Assembly: GCA_025455985.1 (NCBI GenBank)
Contig: JALOLM010000082.1
Span: 1 to 8,024 of the forward strand
Source: Candidatus Nanopelagicales bacterium
GTDB taxonomy: Bacteria; Actinomycetota; Actinomycetes; S36-B12; UBA10799
Length of the DNA: 8,024 nt
Direction of reading: 5' to 3'
Shown: in pieces, positions 1 through 5,797 of the stretch
Position numbering within the stretch: the first letter of the stretch is position 1
How the letters are laid out: every line of letters starts with the position of its first letter
Notes under the pieces: model-generated
The model's database searches: none
What the model saw: the letters and a program-made list of their open reading frames with translations, nothing else
What the model was told of the DNA's origin: nothing
Made by a program: the position numbers and the translations under genes

Positions 1-2
1 CA

Positions 3-1013
3 ACACAGAACAAACAGGGTGTCTACTCGATGGGCGCGACGCAGCCCATCGCACTCACCGGCAAGGGCGCCGGCAACCCGGACCCCAGCAGCCTGGTTCT
101 GTCCGGCCAGAAGTACGCCTTCGCGCAGCGGGTCGAGGGTCTGGAGCAGGGGACGACCTACCACTTCCTGATCACCCTGCCGGTGGGCCCCGGGTTCAAG
201 CCGGTCCAGGTGGTGGGCAGCGTGCGCACCGAACACCACGGCGTGCACACCATCACCCGGCGGACCACCGGTCTGGATCTCGACTTCACCGCCAGCGGCG
301 GATCGGCCACGGTCTCGGTGTCGAAGTCCTCGCAGATCGTGGGCAGCAAACTCAAGGGCAGCACCGCGGTCGTCATCAAAGGAACGAAGCAGGGTGACAG
401 CAACCGGTTCACCCACAGCTTCCAGAACCTGACCCCGGGCACGAAGTACTACGTGTTGGCCATGGTCAACGGCCCCCAGACCACCCAGCGTCTGACCGAG
501 ACGAGCACGAAGAGCCAGCAAGTAGAGGTGACGGTGGAGAAGATCAAGGTCATCGACGATGCCGACAACGGCCTGAGAGGGAAGGGCGATCTGCTCTTCC
601 AGATCCGCGGCACGACCGCCCCGACCAAGAGCGGCGTTTGGGGAAGCCACTACGGCGAGACGAAGATCGGCTCGGGGCAGACCGTGAACCTGAAGGAGTC
701 GCCCTCGGCCCCGCGACACACCTTCACCACCAAAGGTTCCTCGTTCACCGTGCAGGTGGAGGGCAGGGAGTCCGACTGGGTCGGCAAGTCGGGGCGTGAG
801 TTCTGCGAGGAGAACTACTACCAGCCGAACCAGAAGCACTCGGCCCGCTGGCTGAACAAGGCGGACAGCGGCGTCAACTGCTACCAGTTCTCCTACGCCG
901 AGACTGCTTTCGACCTCAAGCAGGGCAACGTGCAGACCAGGACGTTCACGGTCGCACGTAGTCCAGAGTTGCGCTTCGAGGTCACCGTGAAGATGACGAT
1001 GAAGGCGGCCTGA
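3..1013 (+). CDS. Fibronectin-III-like beta-sandwich protein, 5' end outside window
   Basis: The reading frame is open to the left edge, and the first ATG (position 30) has no convincing ribosome binding site, so the gene probably starts upstream. Counting from that ATG, two segments carry the L-x-x-GT-x-Y signature of fibronectin type III domains (GLEQGTTYHF near 37-46, NLTPGTKYYV near 133-142). A strand-rich stretch at 80-100 looks like the start of the second repeat. The last 160 residues are a different beta-rich region, opening with VEKIKVIDDADNG (169-181) and holding two cysteines (C259, C284) that could pair. No membrane segment, sortase motif or enzyme motif is visible in the part present; a signal peptide would lie outside the window. 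Such repeats usually mediate binding or act as spacers, but the function is unknown. The gene ends at a strong hairpin terminator, so it is transcribed separately from the genes to its right. Confidence 0.72.
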   Translation, partial: TQNKQGVYSMGATQPIALTGKGAGNPDPSSLVLSGQKYAFAQRVEGLEQGTTYHFLITLPVGPGFKPVQVVGSVRTEHHGVHTITRRTTGLDLDFTASGGSATVSVSKSSQIVGSKLKGSTAVVIKGTKQGDSNRFTHSFQNLTPGTKYYVLAMVNGPQTTQRLTETSTKSQQVEVTVEKIKVIDDADNGLRGKGDLLFQIRGTTAPTKSGVWGSHYGETKIGSGQTVNLKESPSAPRHTFTTKGSSFTVQVEGRESDWVGKSGREFCEENYYQPNQKHSARWLNKADSGVNCYQFSYAETAFDLKQGNVQTRTFTVARSPELRFEVTVKMTMKAA

Positions 1014-1026
1014 GTCGCACTCGAAC

Positions 1027-1068
1027 CGTGATTCCCCGGCCGGTGGCGGTCGGGGAATCACGTTGTTC
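1027..1068 (+). terminator. Intrinsic terminator after the FN3-like gene
   Basis: Bases 1027-1042 pair with 1047-1062 over 16 positions (one G-U) around a GTGG loop; the outer 11 pairs, CGTGATTCCCC with GGGGAATCACG, are perfect. A short T-rich run (TTGTTC) follows. It begins 14 bases after the TGA stop of the FN3-like gene, the expected place for a rho-independent terminator. Confidence 0.85.
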
Positions 1069-1072
1069 GGCC

Positions 1073-1101
1073 CTGCCACTCGCACCTGAAATCGCTACCT
1101 T
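1073..1101 (+). promoter_or_regulatory. Candidate promoter for the SnoaL/GH17 unit
   Basis: CTGCCA (1073-1078, 4 of 6 to TTGACA) lies 17 bases before TACCTT (1096-1101), which fits the TANNNT -10 pattern of actinobacterial housekeeping promoters. Transcription would start near 1108, leaving a leader of about 20 bases that includes the ribosome binding site. The element sits just after the upstream terminator. This is pattern matching only. Confidence 0.4.
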
Positions 1102-1127
1102 CGTGATCTAGAACGAGAGGACACCCT

Positions 1128-1538
1128 GTGGCGGACGGCGAGGCAATTGTGAACGGGCTGATGGCGGCGATCAGCAACGGTGATCTGGACGGGATCAAGG
1201 AACTGCTGGACCCCGAACTCGTGAGTCATGGTGCGCTTGGCGATGTGCACGGTCCCGACGGGTTCGTTGAAGTGATGATTTCCAACATCCGGACGGCATA
1301 CCCCGATGTGCAGGTCCAGGCGGTTGGCGTGATTCAAGACGGGGACATGATCTCCTGGCGGATCGAGGGCTCAGCGACCCACACCGGCCCATTTCTCGGC
1401 CTCGCCCCAACAGGCAAGCGGATCCGGATCAAGGGCATCCACCAGGCCCGGATCAGGAACGGAAGACTGGTCGAACACTGGCAGGGACCCGATATCCTCG
1501 CGATGCTCGTGGACATGGGCCGGGTGCCCTTCTCCTGA
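1128..1538 (+). CDS. SnoaL-like / ester cyclase family protein
   Basis: This 136-residue protein has the size and motif order of the SnoaL-like branch of the NTF2-like superfamily: an N-terminal helix pair (residues 5-27), a GPDGFVEVM segment (42-50), YPD (58-60), a central GD-x-x-SWRIEG strand (72-81), the diagnostic THTGPFLGLAPTGK loop (84-97) and a final RNGRLVEHWQGPD (110-122). The cone-shaped fold encloses a pocket; relatives cyclise polyketides, isomerise or hydrolyse small molecules, and many have no assigned substrate. No polyketide genes are nearby, so a biosynthetic role is not supported. The GTG start is chosen because GAGAGGA (1115-1121) lies six bases upstream. No signal peptide, so cytoplasmic. 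The glycoside hydrolase-like gene begins 31 bases downstream on the same strand, probably in the same transcript. Family assignment is good; the reaction is unknown. Confidence 0.85.
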   Translation: MADGEAIVNGLMAAISNGDLDGIKELLDPELVSHGALGDVHGPDGFVEVMISNIRTAYPDVQVQAVGVIQDGDMISWRIEGSATHTGPFLGLAPTGKRIRIKGIHQARIRNGRLVEHWQGPDILAMLVDMGRVPFS

Positions 1539-1558
1539 CCGCCACACTCGATACCGCT

Positions 1559-1564
1559 AAGGAG
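1559..1564 (+). promoter_or_regulatory. Ribosome binding site of the GH17-like gene
   Basis: AAGGAG lies five bases before the ATG at 1570. It fixes that start over an out-of-frame ATG at 1566. Confidence 0.7.
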
Positions 1565-1569
1565 TATGC

Positions 1570-2439
1570 ATGAGTGATGTCTTGACGTCGCTTCAGACCA
1601 GCCGCGCCTGGATCAATTACTCTCCCGCCCGACCATTCGACATGGTCATCGGCCAGCATCCCGCCACCGAGCCGCAGCTGCGCAAAGAGCTTCAGTTCCT
1701 GTACGACCGCGGGTTCCGAGGGGTCGTGACCAACACGGTGACGTACGGATGTGAGCACACACCGCGCATCGCAAAGGAGGTCGGTTTCGAGCATGTCATC
1801 GCGAAGCTCTGGTGGACCAACGATGAGGTCCTCGAAGTCGAGAAGGCGAACCTTGCCTCAGAGATCGGGTCTGTCGACGCGATCGTCGTGGGGAACGAGA
1901 CCGTGCACAAGGCGGTGGCCCGGGGGCAGGACGCGAAGGCTGCGGTGGCTCGCCTCAAGAGCGAGATGGAACAGCTCCAGCAACTGCACGGCAAGCCGGT
2001 GACAACCGGCCTACATCGTGACGACTGGTCGTCTCATCCGGAGATCGCGACCGAATTCGGTGACTTCGTATTCGCCAACCTGCAGCCATGGTGGGTGCAG
2101 TTGCGCAACGATCCCGAGACCGCGGCGAAGTGGGTCGTGGATGTCATCCAGGTGATCCGCGATACGCCCGGTATGCCCAAAGACCGCGTCATCCTCATCC
2201 AGGAGGCTGCCTTCCCCAGCGGCTGCGTTCCACCGGAAGCCGCTCCCGGGGCGACACCAGAGGCGCAAGCGGTCTTCTACCAGCGACTGATCGAGACGGG
2301 TCAGCAGTTCGTCTACTCATTCGCCTTCGATGCCTACTTCGCTGCGACAGGCTCGCCGCCCGGCGGCTTCGGTGGATTGTGGGACGCCGACCTCAACCCC
2401 AAACCAGCGGCTAGCGTCATCGACCTTGGACGGTACTGA
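1570..2439 (+). CDS. Glycoside hydrolase family 17-like TIM-barrel protein
   Basis: The 289-residue protein follows the family 17 (beta-1,3-glucanase-like) plan. WINYSP (14-19) matches the first barrel strand. AIVVGNE (104-110) carries the general acid/base Glu110. FVFANLQPWW (167-176) matches the family's N-x-x-P-x-x strand. VILIQEAAFPSG (207-218) places Glu212 as nucleophile, like the family's E-x-G-W-P-S-x-G. The end (FAFDAYF to GGLWDADLNPKP, 251-279) resembles the usual closing W-G-L-x-x-x-x-x-x-P-K. Known relatives cleave or rearrange beta-1,3 and related glucans. Secreted members have a signal peptide; this one, with a strong ribosome binding site at its ATG, has none, nor a binding domain or anchor, so it appears cytoplasmic. 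It probably shares a transcript with the SnoaL-like gene 31 bases upstream. Its last 23 bases overlap a gene on the opposite strand. Family-level call is fairly sure; substrate is not. Confidence 0.8.
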   Translation: MSDVLTSLQTSRAWINYSPARPFDMVIGQHPATEPQLRKELQFLYDRGFRGVVTNTVTYGCEHTPRIAKEVGFEHVIAKLWWTNDEVLEVEKANLASEIGSVDAIVVGNETVHKAVARGQDAKAAVARLKSEMEQLQQLHGKPVTTGLHRDDWSSHPEIATEFGDFVFANLQPWWVQLRNDPETAAKWVVDVIQVIRDTPGMPKDRVILIQEAAFPSGCVPPEAAPGATPEAQAVFYQRLIETGQQFVYSFAFDAYFAATGSPPGGFGGLWDADLNPKPAASVIDLGRY

Positions 2440-2710
2440 CGAGCGGATGTGGTCGGAATGAGCCTTTCCGCATCTTCACAACATGTTCGTCATCCTCCGT
2501 CTGACCGGCCAGGGCAACGGCCTTGTCAAGATCGACGCCCGGTTGTCCCATCGAGAAAGTCAGCGTGACGAAGGGGGTTCTCAGGCGCGGGTTGAGTCCG
2601 TCTCGAATGGCTTGGTTTGTGGCCTGATCGAGGGCCAGGCCGCCCAGTTCCATCAGGCGCTCGATCAACGCTTGTGTGTCAGGTTCCAAGGTAACGGTGA
2701 TTCGCGTCAT
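2417..2710 (-). CDS. Ribbon-helix-helix antitoxin (VapB/CopG-like), apparently orphan
   Basis: The product (97 residues from the ATG at 2710) begins with a DNA-binding beta strand TRITVTL (2-8) and two helices (about 11-22 and 26-38, the second reading DQATNQAIRDGL), a ribbon-helix-helix fold. The second half, FSMGQPGVDLDKAVALA with an acidic TEDDE and KMRKG (52-83), resembles the toxin-binding tail of VapB-like antitoxins paired with PIN-domain VapC ribonucleases. No PIN gene follows: the next DNA is the glycoside hydrolase gene on the other strand, overlapped by 23 bases. The last 14 residues after KMRKG look like read-through, which would fit loss of the original end by rearrangement. An in-frame ATG at 2743 would add 11 residues; 2710 is preferred because the fold begins there, but neither start has a good ribosome binding site. 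The Uma2 gene lies 61 bases upstream on the same strand. Confidence 0.7.
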   Translation of the reverse strand: MTRITVTLEPDTQALIERLMELGGLALDQATNQAIRDGLNPRLRTPFVTLTFSMGQPGVDLDKAVALAGQTEDDEHVVKMRKGSFRPHPLVSTVQGR

Positions 2711-2771
2711 GCATTCTTGCGTCAGGCAAGTGAGGCAACCCATACGGAAGAGCGATGGGCCAAACCACGAT

Positions 2772-3311
2772 TCATTCCTTCATCATGTCCAAGACGTTGA
2801 TCGTGATGGGGAACGGTGCGTTCAATTCGAGAGGCTCTTCGCCCTGAGCCGTTGCGGTTTGCTGATACTTTCCCGCCACCAAATCCAAGACGGTGAGGGA
2901 CGGCACCGCTGGGTCCGCAAGCCAGTAGTGTGCAACGCCGGCCTCTTCGTACAGGCTGCGCTTACGCGCCTCGTCGATCCGAGCCGTTGACGGGGACCGA
3001 ACCTCCACGACCAGCAGCGGGGCGGTGGGCAGATCGCGATCCGTGAACGAAGCCCGTGGCGCGACGAGAATGTCGGGCTCGATCACATTGGTGCCAAGCA
3101 CCACGTCGAACGGCGCCGTCACGACCTTGAGTTCAGTCCCCGTGCTCGCCGTGTGCAGCGCCCTAGCCAGAGCGAACGCGAGTGTCTGGTGAGCAAGCCC
3201 CGGCGCTGGCGTCATCACGAACGCACCATCGATGAGCTCGTGGCGCAGCCCGTCGTCGGGAAGGGCGTCGAGGTCCTCCCGGGTGAGCTCTCGTGCCGCC
3301 ATGACTGACAT
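2772..3311 (-). CDS. Uma2 family (DUF820) PD-(D/E)XK nuclease-fold protein
   Basis: The 179-residue product has the usual length and motifs of the Uma2/DUF820 family. RHELIDGAFVMTPAP (23-37) holds the conserved Glu25. VIEPDILV (76-83) holds Asp80. LLVVEVRSPST (99-109) holds Glu103. RIDEARKRSLYEEAGVAHYWLADP (111-134) holds D113, K117, Y121 and the family's YW-x-x-DP ending. The predicted fold is a restriction-endonuclease-like core with the acidic metal-binding residues intact, so it may be an active nuclease, but few members have been tested and their role is not established. They often occur in many copies in cyanobacteria and actinobacteria. The ATG at 3311 has AAGGAGG (3316-3322) four bases upstream; the Met at codon 4 is spaced too far. 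An antitoxin-like gene follows 61 bases downstream on the same strand. Family call firm, function open. Confidence 0.9.
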   Translation of the reverse strand: MSVMAARELTREDLDALPDDGLRHELIDGAFVMTPAPGLAHQTLAFALARALHTASTGTELKVVTAPFDVVLGTNVIEPDILVAPRASFTDRDLPTAPLLVVEVRSPSTARIDEARKRSLYEEAGVAHYWLADPAVPSLTVLDLVAGKYQQTATAQGEEPLELNAPFPITINVLDMMKE

Positions 3312-3315
3312 CGTG

Positions 3316-3322
3316 CCTCCTT
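3316..3322 (-). promoter_or_regulatory. Strong ribosome binding site of the Uma2 gene
   Basis: Read on the minus strand, AAGGAGG lies four bases before the ATG at 3311. It is one of the two strongest Shine-Dalgarno sequences in the window. The 60-base gap upstream (3312-3371) shows no clear promoter or terminator. Confidence 0.7.
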
Positions 3323-3371
3323 CGTTTTCACCAAGTCCAGTCTGTGCCGTATGCGTCAGGCACGGGTTCGG

Positions 3372-3818
3372 CTATCCACAGGCGGCTGGCGCCCGGCGGG
3401 GCCTGTTGCGGGAGTATCTGACGTACCCCGCCATTGTCAGTGCAGCCGAGGTGGTGAGGCTCAAAGAGATCGCCGTGGTCATAGCGAAGGTCCACGTCCC
3501 GGGACGGCGGGTGACAGGTTCGATCAGGTGTCCAACGACGCTCGCCATCCCGATGGCGCAGGCGAGCGCTGCTGGGCCAGGTCGCCCATCGCAGGCCTGC
3601 CTCGCCGCGAGCAGTGCTGTCAGGGGCATGAACCAGGGCGGGGCAATGCCGGCACCCCAACCGATCAATAGTGCGGTTGGCACCGACAGTGGGACCGTTA
3701 TGGCCAACGGTTCGCCCGGGATGTTGTCACGAATCGACACGTAGCTGCTGAGAGTGGTCGATGCGGCGTAGGCCAGTGCGGTTCCGAATAGGAAGTCTTG
3801 ACTGCCGGTAGCTGACAC
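3372..3818 (-). CDS. Small multi-pass membrane protein, unknown function
   Basis: I do not recognise this 148-residue protein. It has about four hydrophobic segments: residues 9-28, 37-57 running into a proline/tryptophan-rich IAPPWFMPL turn and a second hydrophobic stretch to about 71, 81-97 and 108-130. It ends in an arginine-rich tail, probably cytoplasmic. No catalytic or transporter motif is evident. The start is GTG at 3818, with GGAG (3828-3831) nine bases upstream. That ribosome binding site sits just past the TGA of the preceding membrane-protein gene, leaving a 15-base gap, so the two are almost certainly co-transcribed and perhaps translationally coupled. Plus-strand frames over the same bases lack a plausible start or family motif. 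The sustained hydrophobic pattern and operon spacing make the gene credible; function cannot be inferred. Confidence 0.68.
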   Translation of the reverse strand: MSATGSQDFLFGTALAYAASTTLSSYVSIRDNIPGEPLAITVPLSVPTALLIGWGAGIAPPWFMPLTALLAARQACDGRPGPAALACAIGMASVVGHLIEPVTRRPGTWTFAMTTAISLSLTTSAALTMAGYVRYSRNRPRRAPAACG

Positions 3819-3833
3819 TGTTCCGGTCTCCGT

Positions 3834-4529
3834 TCAGGCAGAGTGTGTGACCTCTTGGTCCGGCGCGAGTGCGGGGACTGCGTTCGACGGGTTCCCCCTG
3901 CGAGCCATGGCGATCCCTGCGAAGACCAACCAGAGCAGGGCAAGAAGGAAGAACGGCGCGCCCCCCGACGCGGCGAGCCCGACTCCGACAAGGAGAAGAG
4001 GTGATGTCACCGCCGCCCACCAACCGATCCAGCGGGGAAGGCATCGCGTTGACAAGATGACGGCAGCAGCGGCCGCGAGCATGCCGGCATCCAGTGCCCA
4101 GGTGATCACGAACGCGAAGCCGTTCATGTCGACCAAAGCCGCTGCCAGGTCATCGGGAATCGTTTCCGCGCGCCAGGCCAAGGCCAAGATCGGGGCCCCC
4201 GAACCCCACTTGACGGCTGCGGAGAGCAACCCGAAGCTCAGGACCGCAGCGGGCAGCCAGGTGCCTACGCGTTCGGAGCGGTGCAGCGACCAAGCCAGTG
4301 TCGCGACGAACACCACGAAGGCCAGCAGCCCGACCAGTTCGACAAGCCAGGCCAAGCCCGCGCCCAGGGTTGGGGGATTAGCGCGCCACCACGCGCCGAT
4401 GGCCGAAGGGCTCGAGGCCGAGTCGGGAGAGTCTGGGCCGAACACATCGTTGCCGACGATGACCAAGAGCACGTAGAGAGGTCCGCACAAAGCGCCGAAG
4501 CGATAGAGGTTCTTGTTCATGGTTGACAT
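3834..4529 (-). CDS. Six-segment integral membrane protein, unknown function
   Basis: The product (231 residues from the ATG at 4529) shows about six membrane segments: GPLYVLLVIVG near 14-28, a long one near 54-78, then about 85-105, 130-155, 163-183 and 188-206. A loop with DSPDSASS (33-40) follows the first segment. The tail (ending EVTHSA) is polar and probably cytoplasmic. It resembles generic actinobacterial DUF-type membrane proteins, but I cannot place it in a named family and see no transporter or enzyme motif. The frame is open upstream to 4814, but that extension is arginine/proline-rich and runs antisense to the sensor kinase. The start MSTMNKNLYRF is preferred, with a weak GGGA ribosome binding site; 4520 is an alternative. 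It is divergent from the two-component system and lies 15 bases before a second membrane-protein gene, so those regulators may control the pair. Confidence 0.75.
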   Translation of the reverse strand: MSTMNKNLYRFGALCGPLYVLLVIVGNDVFGPDSPDSASSPSAIGAWWRANPPTLGAGLAWLVELVGLLAFVVFVATLAWSLHRSERVGTWLPAAVLSFGLLSAAVKWGSGAPILALAWRAETIPDDLAAALVDMNGFAFVITWALDAGMLAAAAAVILSTRCLPRWIGWWAAVTSPLLLVGVGLAASGGAPFFLLALLWLVFAGIAMARRGNPSNAVPALAPDQEVTHSA

Positions 4530-4599
4530 CGTCGTCCCGCGCCTTGGTTCCAGGAACTGCCCAGAGACGGATCTTGTTTCCCCTCCTGGTGGGGGAGAA

Positions 4600-4619
4600 C
4601 AGGTGGGGATGTCCACCTG
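4600..4619. promoter_or_regulatory. Perfect 7-6-7 palindrome, candidate operator
   Basis: CAGGTGG (4600-4606) and CCACCTG (4613-4619) are exact inverted copies separated by six bases. The site lies in the 134-base gap between the divergent membrane-protein and kinase genes, eight bases before the candidate -35 of the kinase promoter. A dimeric regulator such as the NarL-type protein encoded downstream could bind here. The site itself is certain; its role is inferred. Confidence 0.5.
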
Positions 4620-4627
4620 CAGAACTA

Positions 4628-4656
4628 TGGTCACCGCAATGGGTAGGGCGTACCTT
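4628..4656 (+). promoter_or_regulatory. Candidate promoter of the two-component operon
   Basis: TGGTCA (4628-4633, 4 of 6 to TTGACA) lies 17 bases before TACCTT (4651-4656), the same -10 hexamer as proposed at 1096. A start seven to eight bases past the -10 falls on or beside the ATG at 4664, so the mRNA would be leaderless; no ribosome binding site precedes that ATG. Confidence 0.45.
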
Positions 4657-4663
4657 GCTGAGC

Positions 4664-5797
4664 ATGATGCCCAGCCCTCGCACCCGCGACCTGCTGCTGG
4701 CCCTCGTCGTTCTCGTCGGGTCGGTGGTCGAGGTATTTGGCACGGGTTGGCCGGTCTGGTTTGTGCTCCCCGCGGCGCTCGCGTCCATAGCGCTGATCTG
4801 GCGATGCAGCGCACCGATATTGGTGGCGGCGGTCATCGTCGTGAATGCCACGCTTGTGGCGGTGGTGCTGGCGCCGGCTCAGGGGTCGTTCTTCGGGTTC
4901 GTCGCTATGGTGATCTCGCTGTATTCGGTCGGCGTATACGAGTCGCGGCAAACCGGGCTCAAGGTCCTGGTGGTTGCGATCACCGCCATTGCGGCCGCGG
5001 GCCTAGCAACCAGTGCCATGGTCGAAGGGGTGAACCTCGGCGACTGGATCCCCATTGGAGTGTGGCTGTCACTGGCGTGGATCCTCGGCGCCGAGGTCCG
5101 CCGGAGTCGCATGCGCAACGACCAGCTGCGTCTCTTGAACCAGCAGTTGGCAGATGAACGCGACGTCCGGGCGCGCGAGGCGGTGTCCGTGGAACGATCG
5201 CGTCTAGCACGCGAGCTGCATGATGTCGTGGCTCACAACGTGAGCTTGATGGCGGTCCAGGCCGAAGGCGCGGGTCGAGTGCTGGAAGGGGATCAAGCGC
5301 AGGTCCGAGCCGCCCTGGCCGCCATTGCGACCACGGGTAGGGACACGATCGAGGAGTTGCGCAGGTTGCTCGGCATCCTGCGCGCAGATGGAGCGGGGAC
5401 CGGACTTGTTCCACAGCCGGGGCTGGCCGACCTTGAACCGCTGCTCGATCGCGTCCGCAGCTCCGGCCTTGCGGTCGACCTGACCGTCACCGGAGAGCCG
5501 ATTGCCCTGTCGGCGGGGGCGCAACTGTCCGCCTTCCGAATCGTTCAGGAAGCGCTGACCAACACCCTCAAGCACGCCGACGCCTCCCACGTCTCGGTGG
5601 ACCTGCTCTACTGGCCGGGGGCGGTGGAGGTCAGGGTGGCTGACAATGGGCATGCCCACGATCCCGGTGTCGGCACTGGCCAGGGATTGGTGGGCCTGCG
5701 CGAGCGGGTCGCCCTGTACGGCGGCTCCCTGACCGCAGGCGGGGATCTGACCGGCTACACCGTCCACGCATTTCTGCCGCTGGGAAATGCTCAGTGA
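4664..5797 (+). CDS. Two-component sensor histidine kinase, HisKA_3 (LiaS/NarX) type
   Basis: The 377-residue product has about six N-terminal membrane segments (residues 8-145) with only short loops, so it likely senses a signal in or near the membrane. A charged, probably coiled-coil linker follows (146-178). The dimerisation/phosphoacceptor box RLARELHDVVAHNVSLMAVQ (181-200) places the phosphorylated histidine at His186 in the H-D-x-V-x-H pattern of HisKA_3 kinases. The ATPase domain shows the N box QEALTNTLKHA (Asn300), the D-x-G box VADNG (Asp327) and the glycine-rich GTGQGLVGLRER (337-348). It should autophosphorylate and pass phosphate to the response regulator whose GTG overlaps its stop by four bases (GTGA). 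The frame is open back to 4523, but that stretch crosses the palindrome and promoter and overlaps the divergent gene; the ATG at 4664 (or 4667) is preferred. The stimulus is unknown. Confidence 0.94.
   Translation: MMPSPRTRDLLLALVVLVGSVVEVFGTGWPVWFVLPAALASIALIWRCSAPILVAAVIVVNATLVAVVLAPAQGSFFGFVAMVISLYSVGVYESRQTGLKVLVVAITAIAAAGLATSAMVEGVNLGDWIPIGVWLSLAWILGAEVRRSRMRNDQLRLLNQQLADERDVRAREAVSVERSRLARELHDVVAHNVSLMAVQAEGAGRVLEGDQAQVRAALAAIATTGRDTIEELRRLLGILRADGAGTGLVPQPGLADLEPLLDRVRSSGLAVDLTVTGEPIALSAGAQLSAFRIVQEALTNTLKHADASHVSVDLLYWPGAVEVRVADNGHAHDPGVGTGQGLVGLRERVALYGGSLTAGGDLTGYTVHAFLPLGNAQ

Noticed and set aside
1128..1538. The idea that the SnoaL-like gene marks a polyketide biosynthetic cluster.
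   Set aside because: No ketosynthase, acyl carrier, tailoring or transport genes of such a cluster are in the window, and SnoaL-like proteins are widespread outside them.
3847..4476. A 209-codon + strand frame opposite the membrane-protein gene.
   Set aside because: It is low-complexity Ala/Ser/Thr/Pro/Arg sequence without motifs, while the opposite strand gives a regular pattern of six hydrophobic segments.
4523..4663. The N-terminal extension of the sensor kinase to 4523.
   Set aside because: It covers the palindrome and promoter-like elements, has no membrane or sensor character, and overlaps the divergent gene's start.
4530..4814. The N-terminal extension of the six-segment membrane protein to 4814.
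   Set aside because: The added residues are Arg/Pro-rich, run antisense to the kinase membrane domain and would span the whole intergenic control region. MSTMNKN at 4529 is the natural start.
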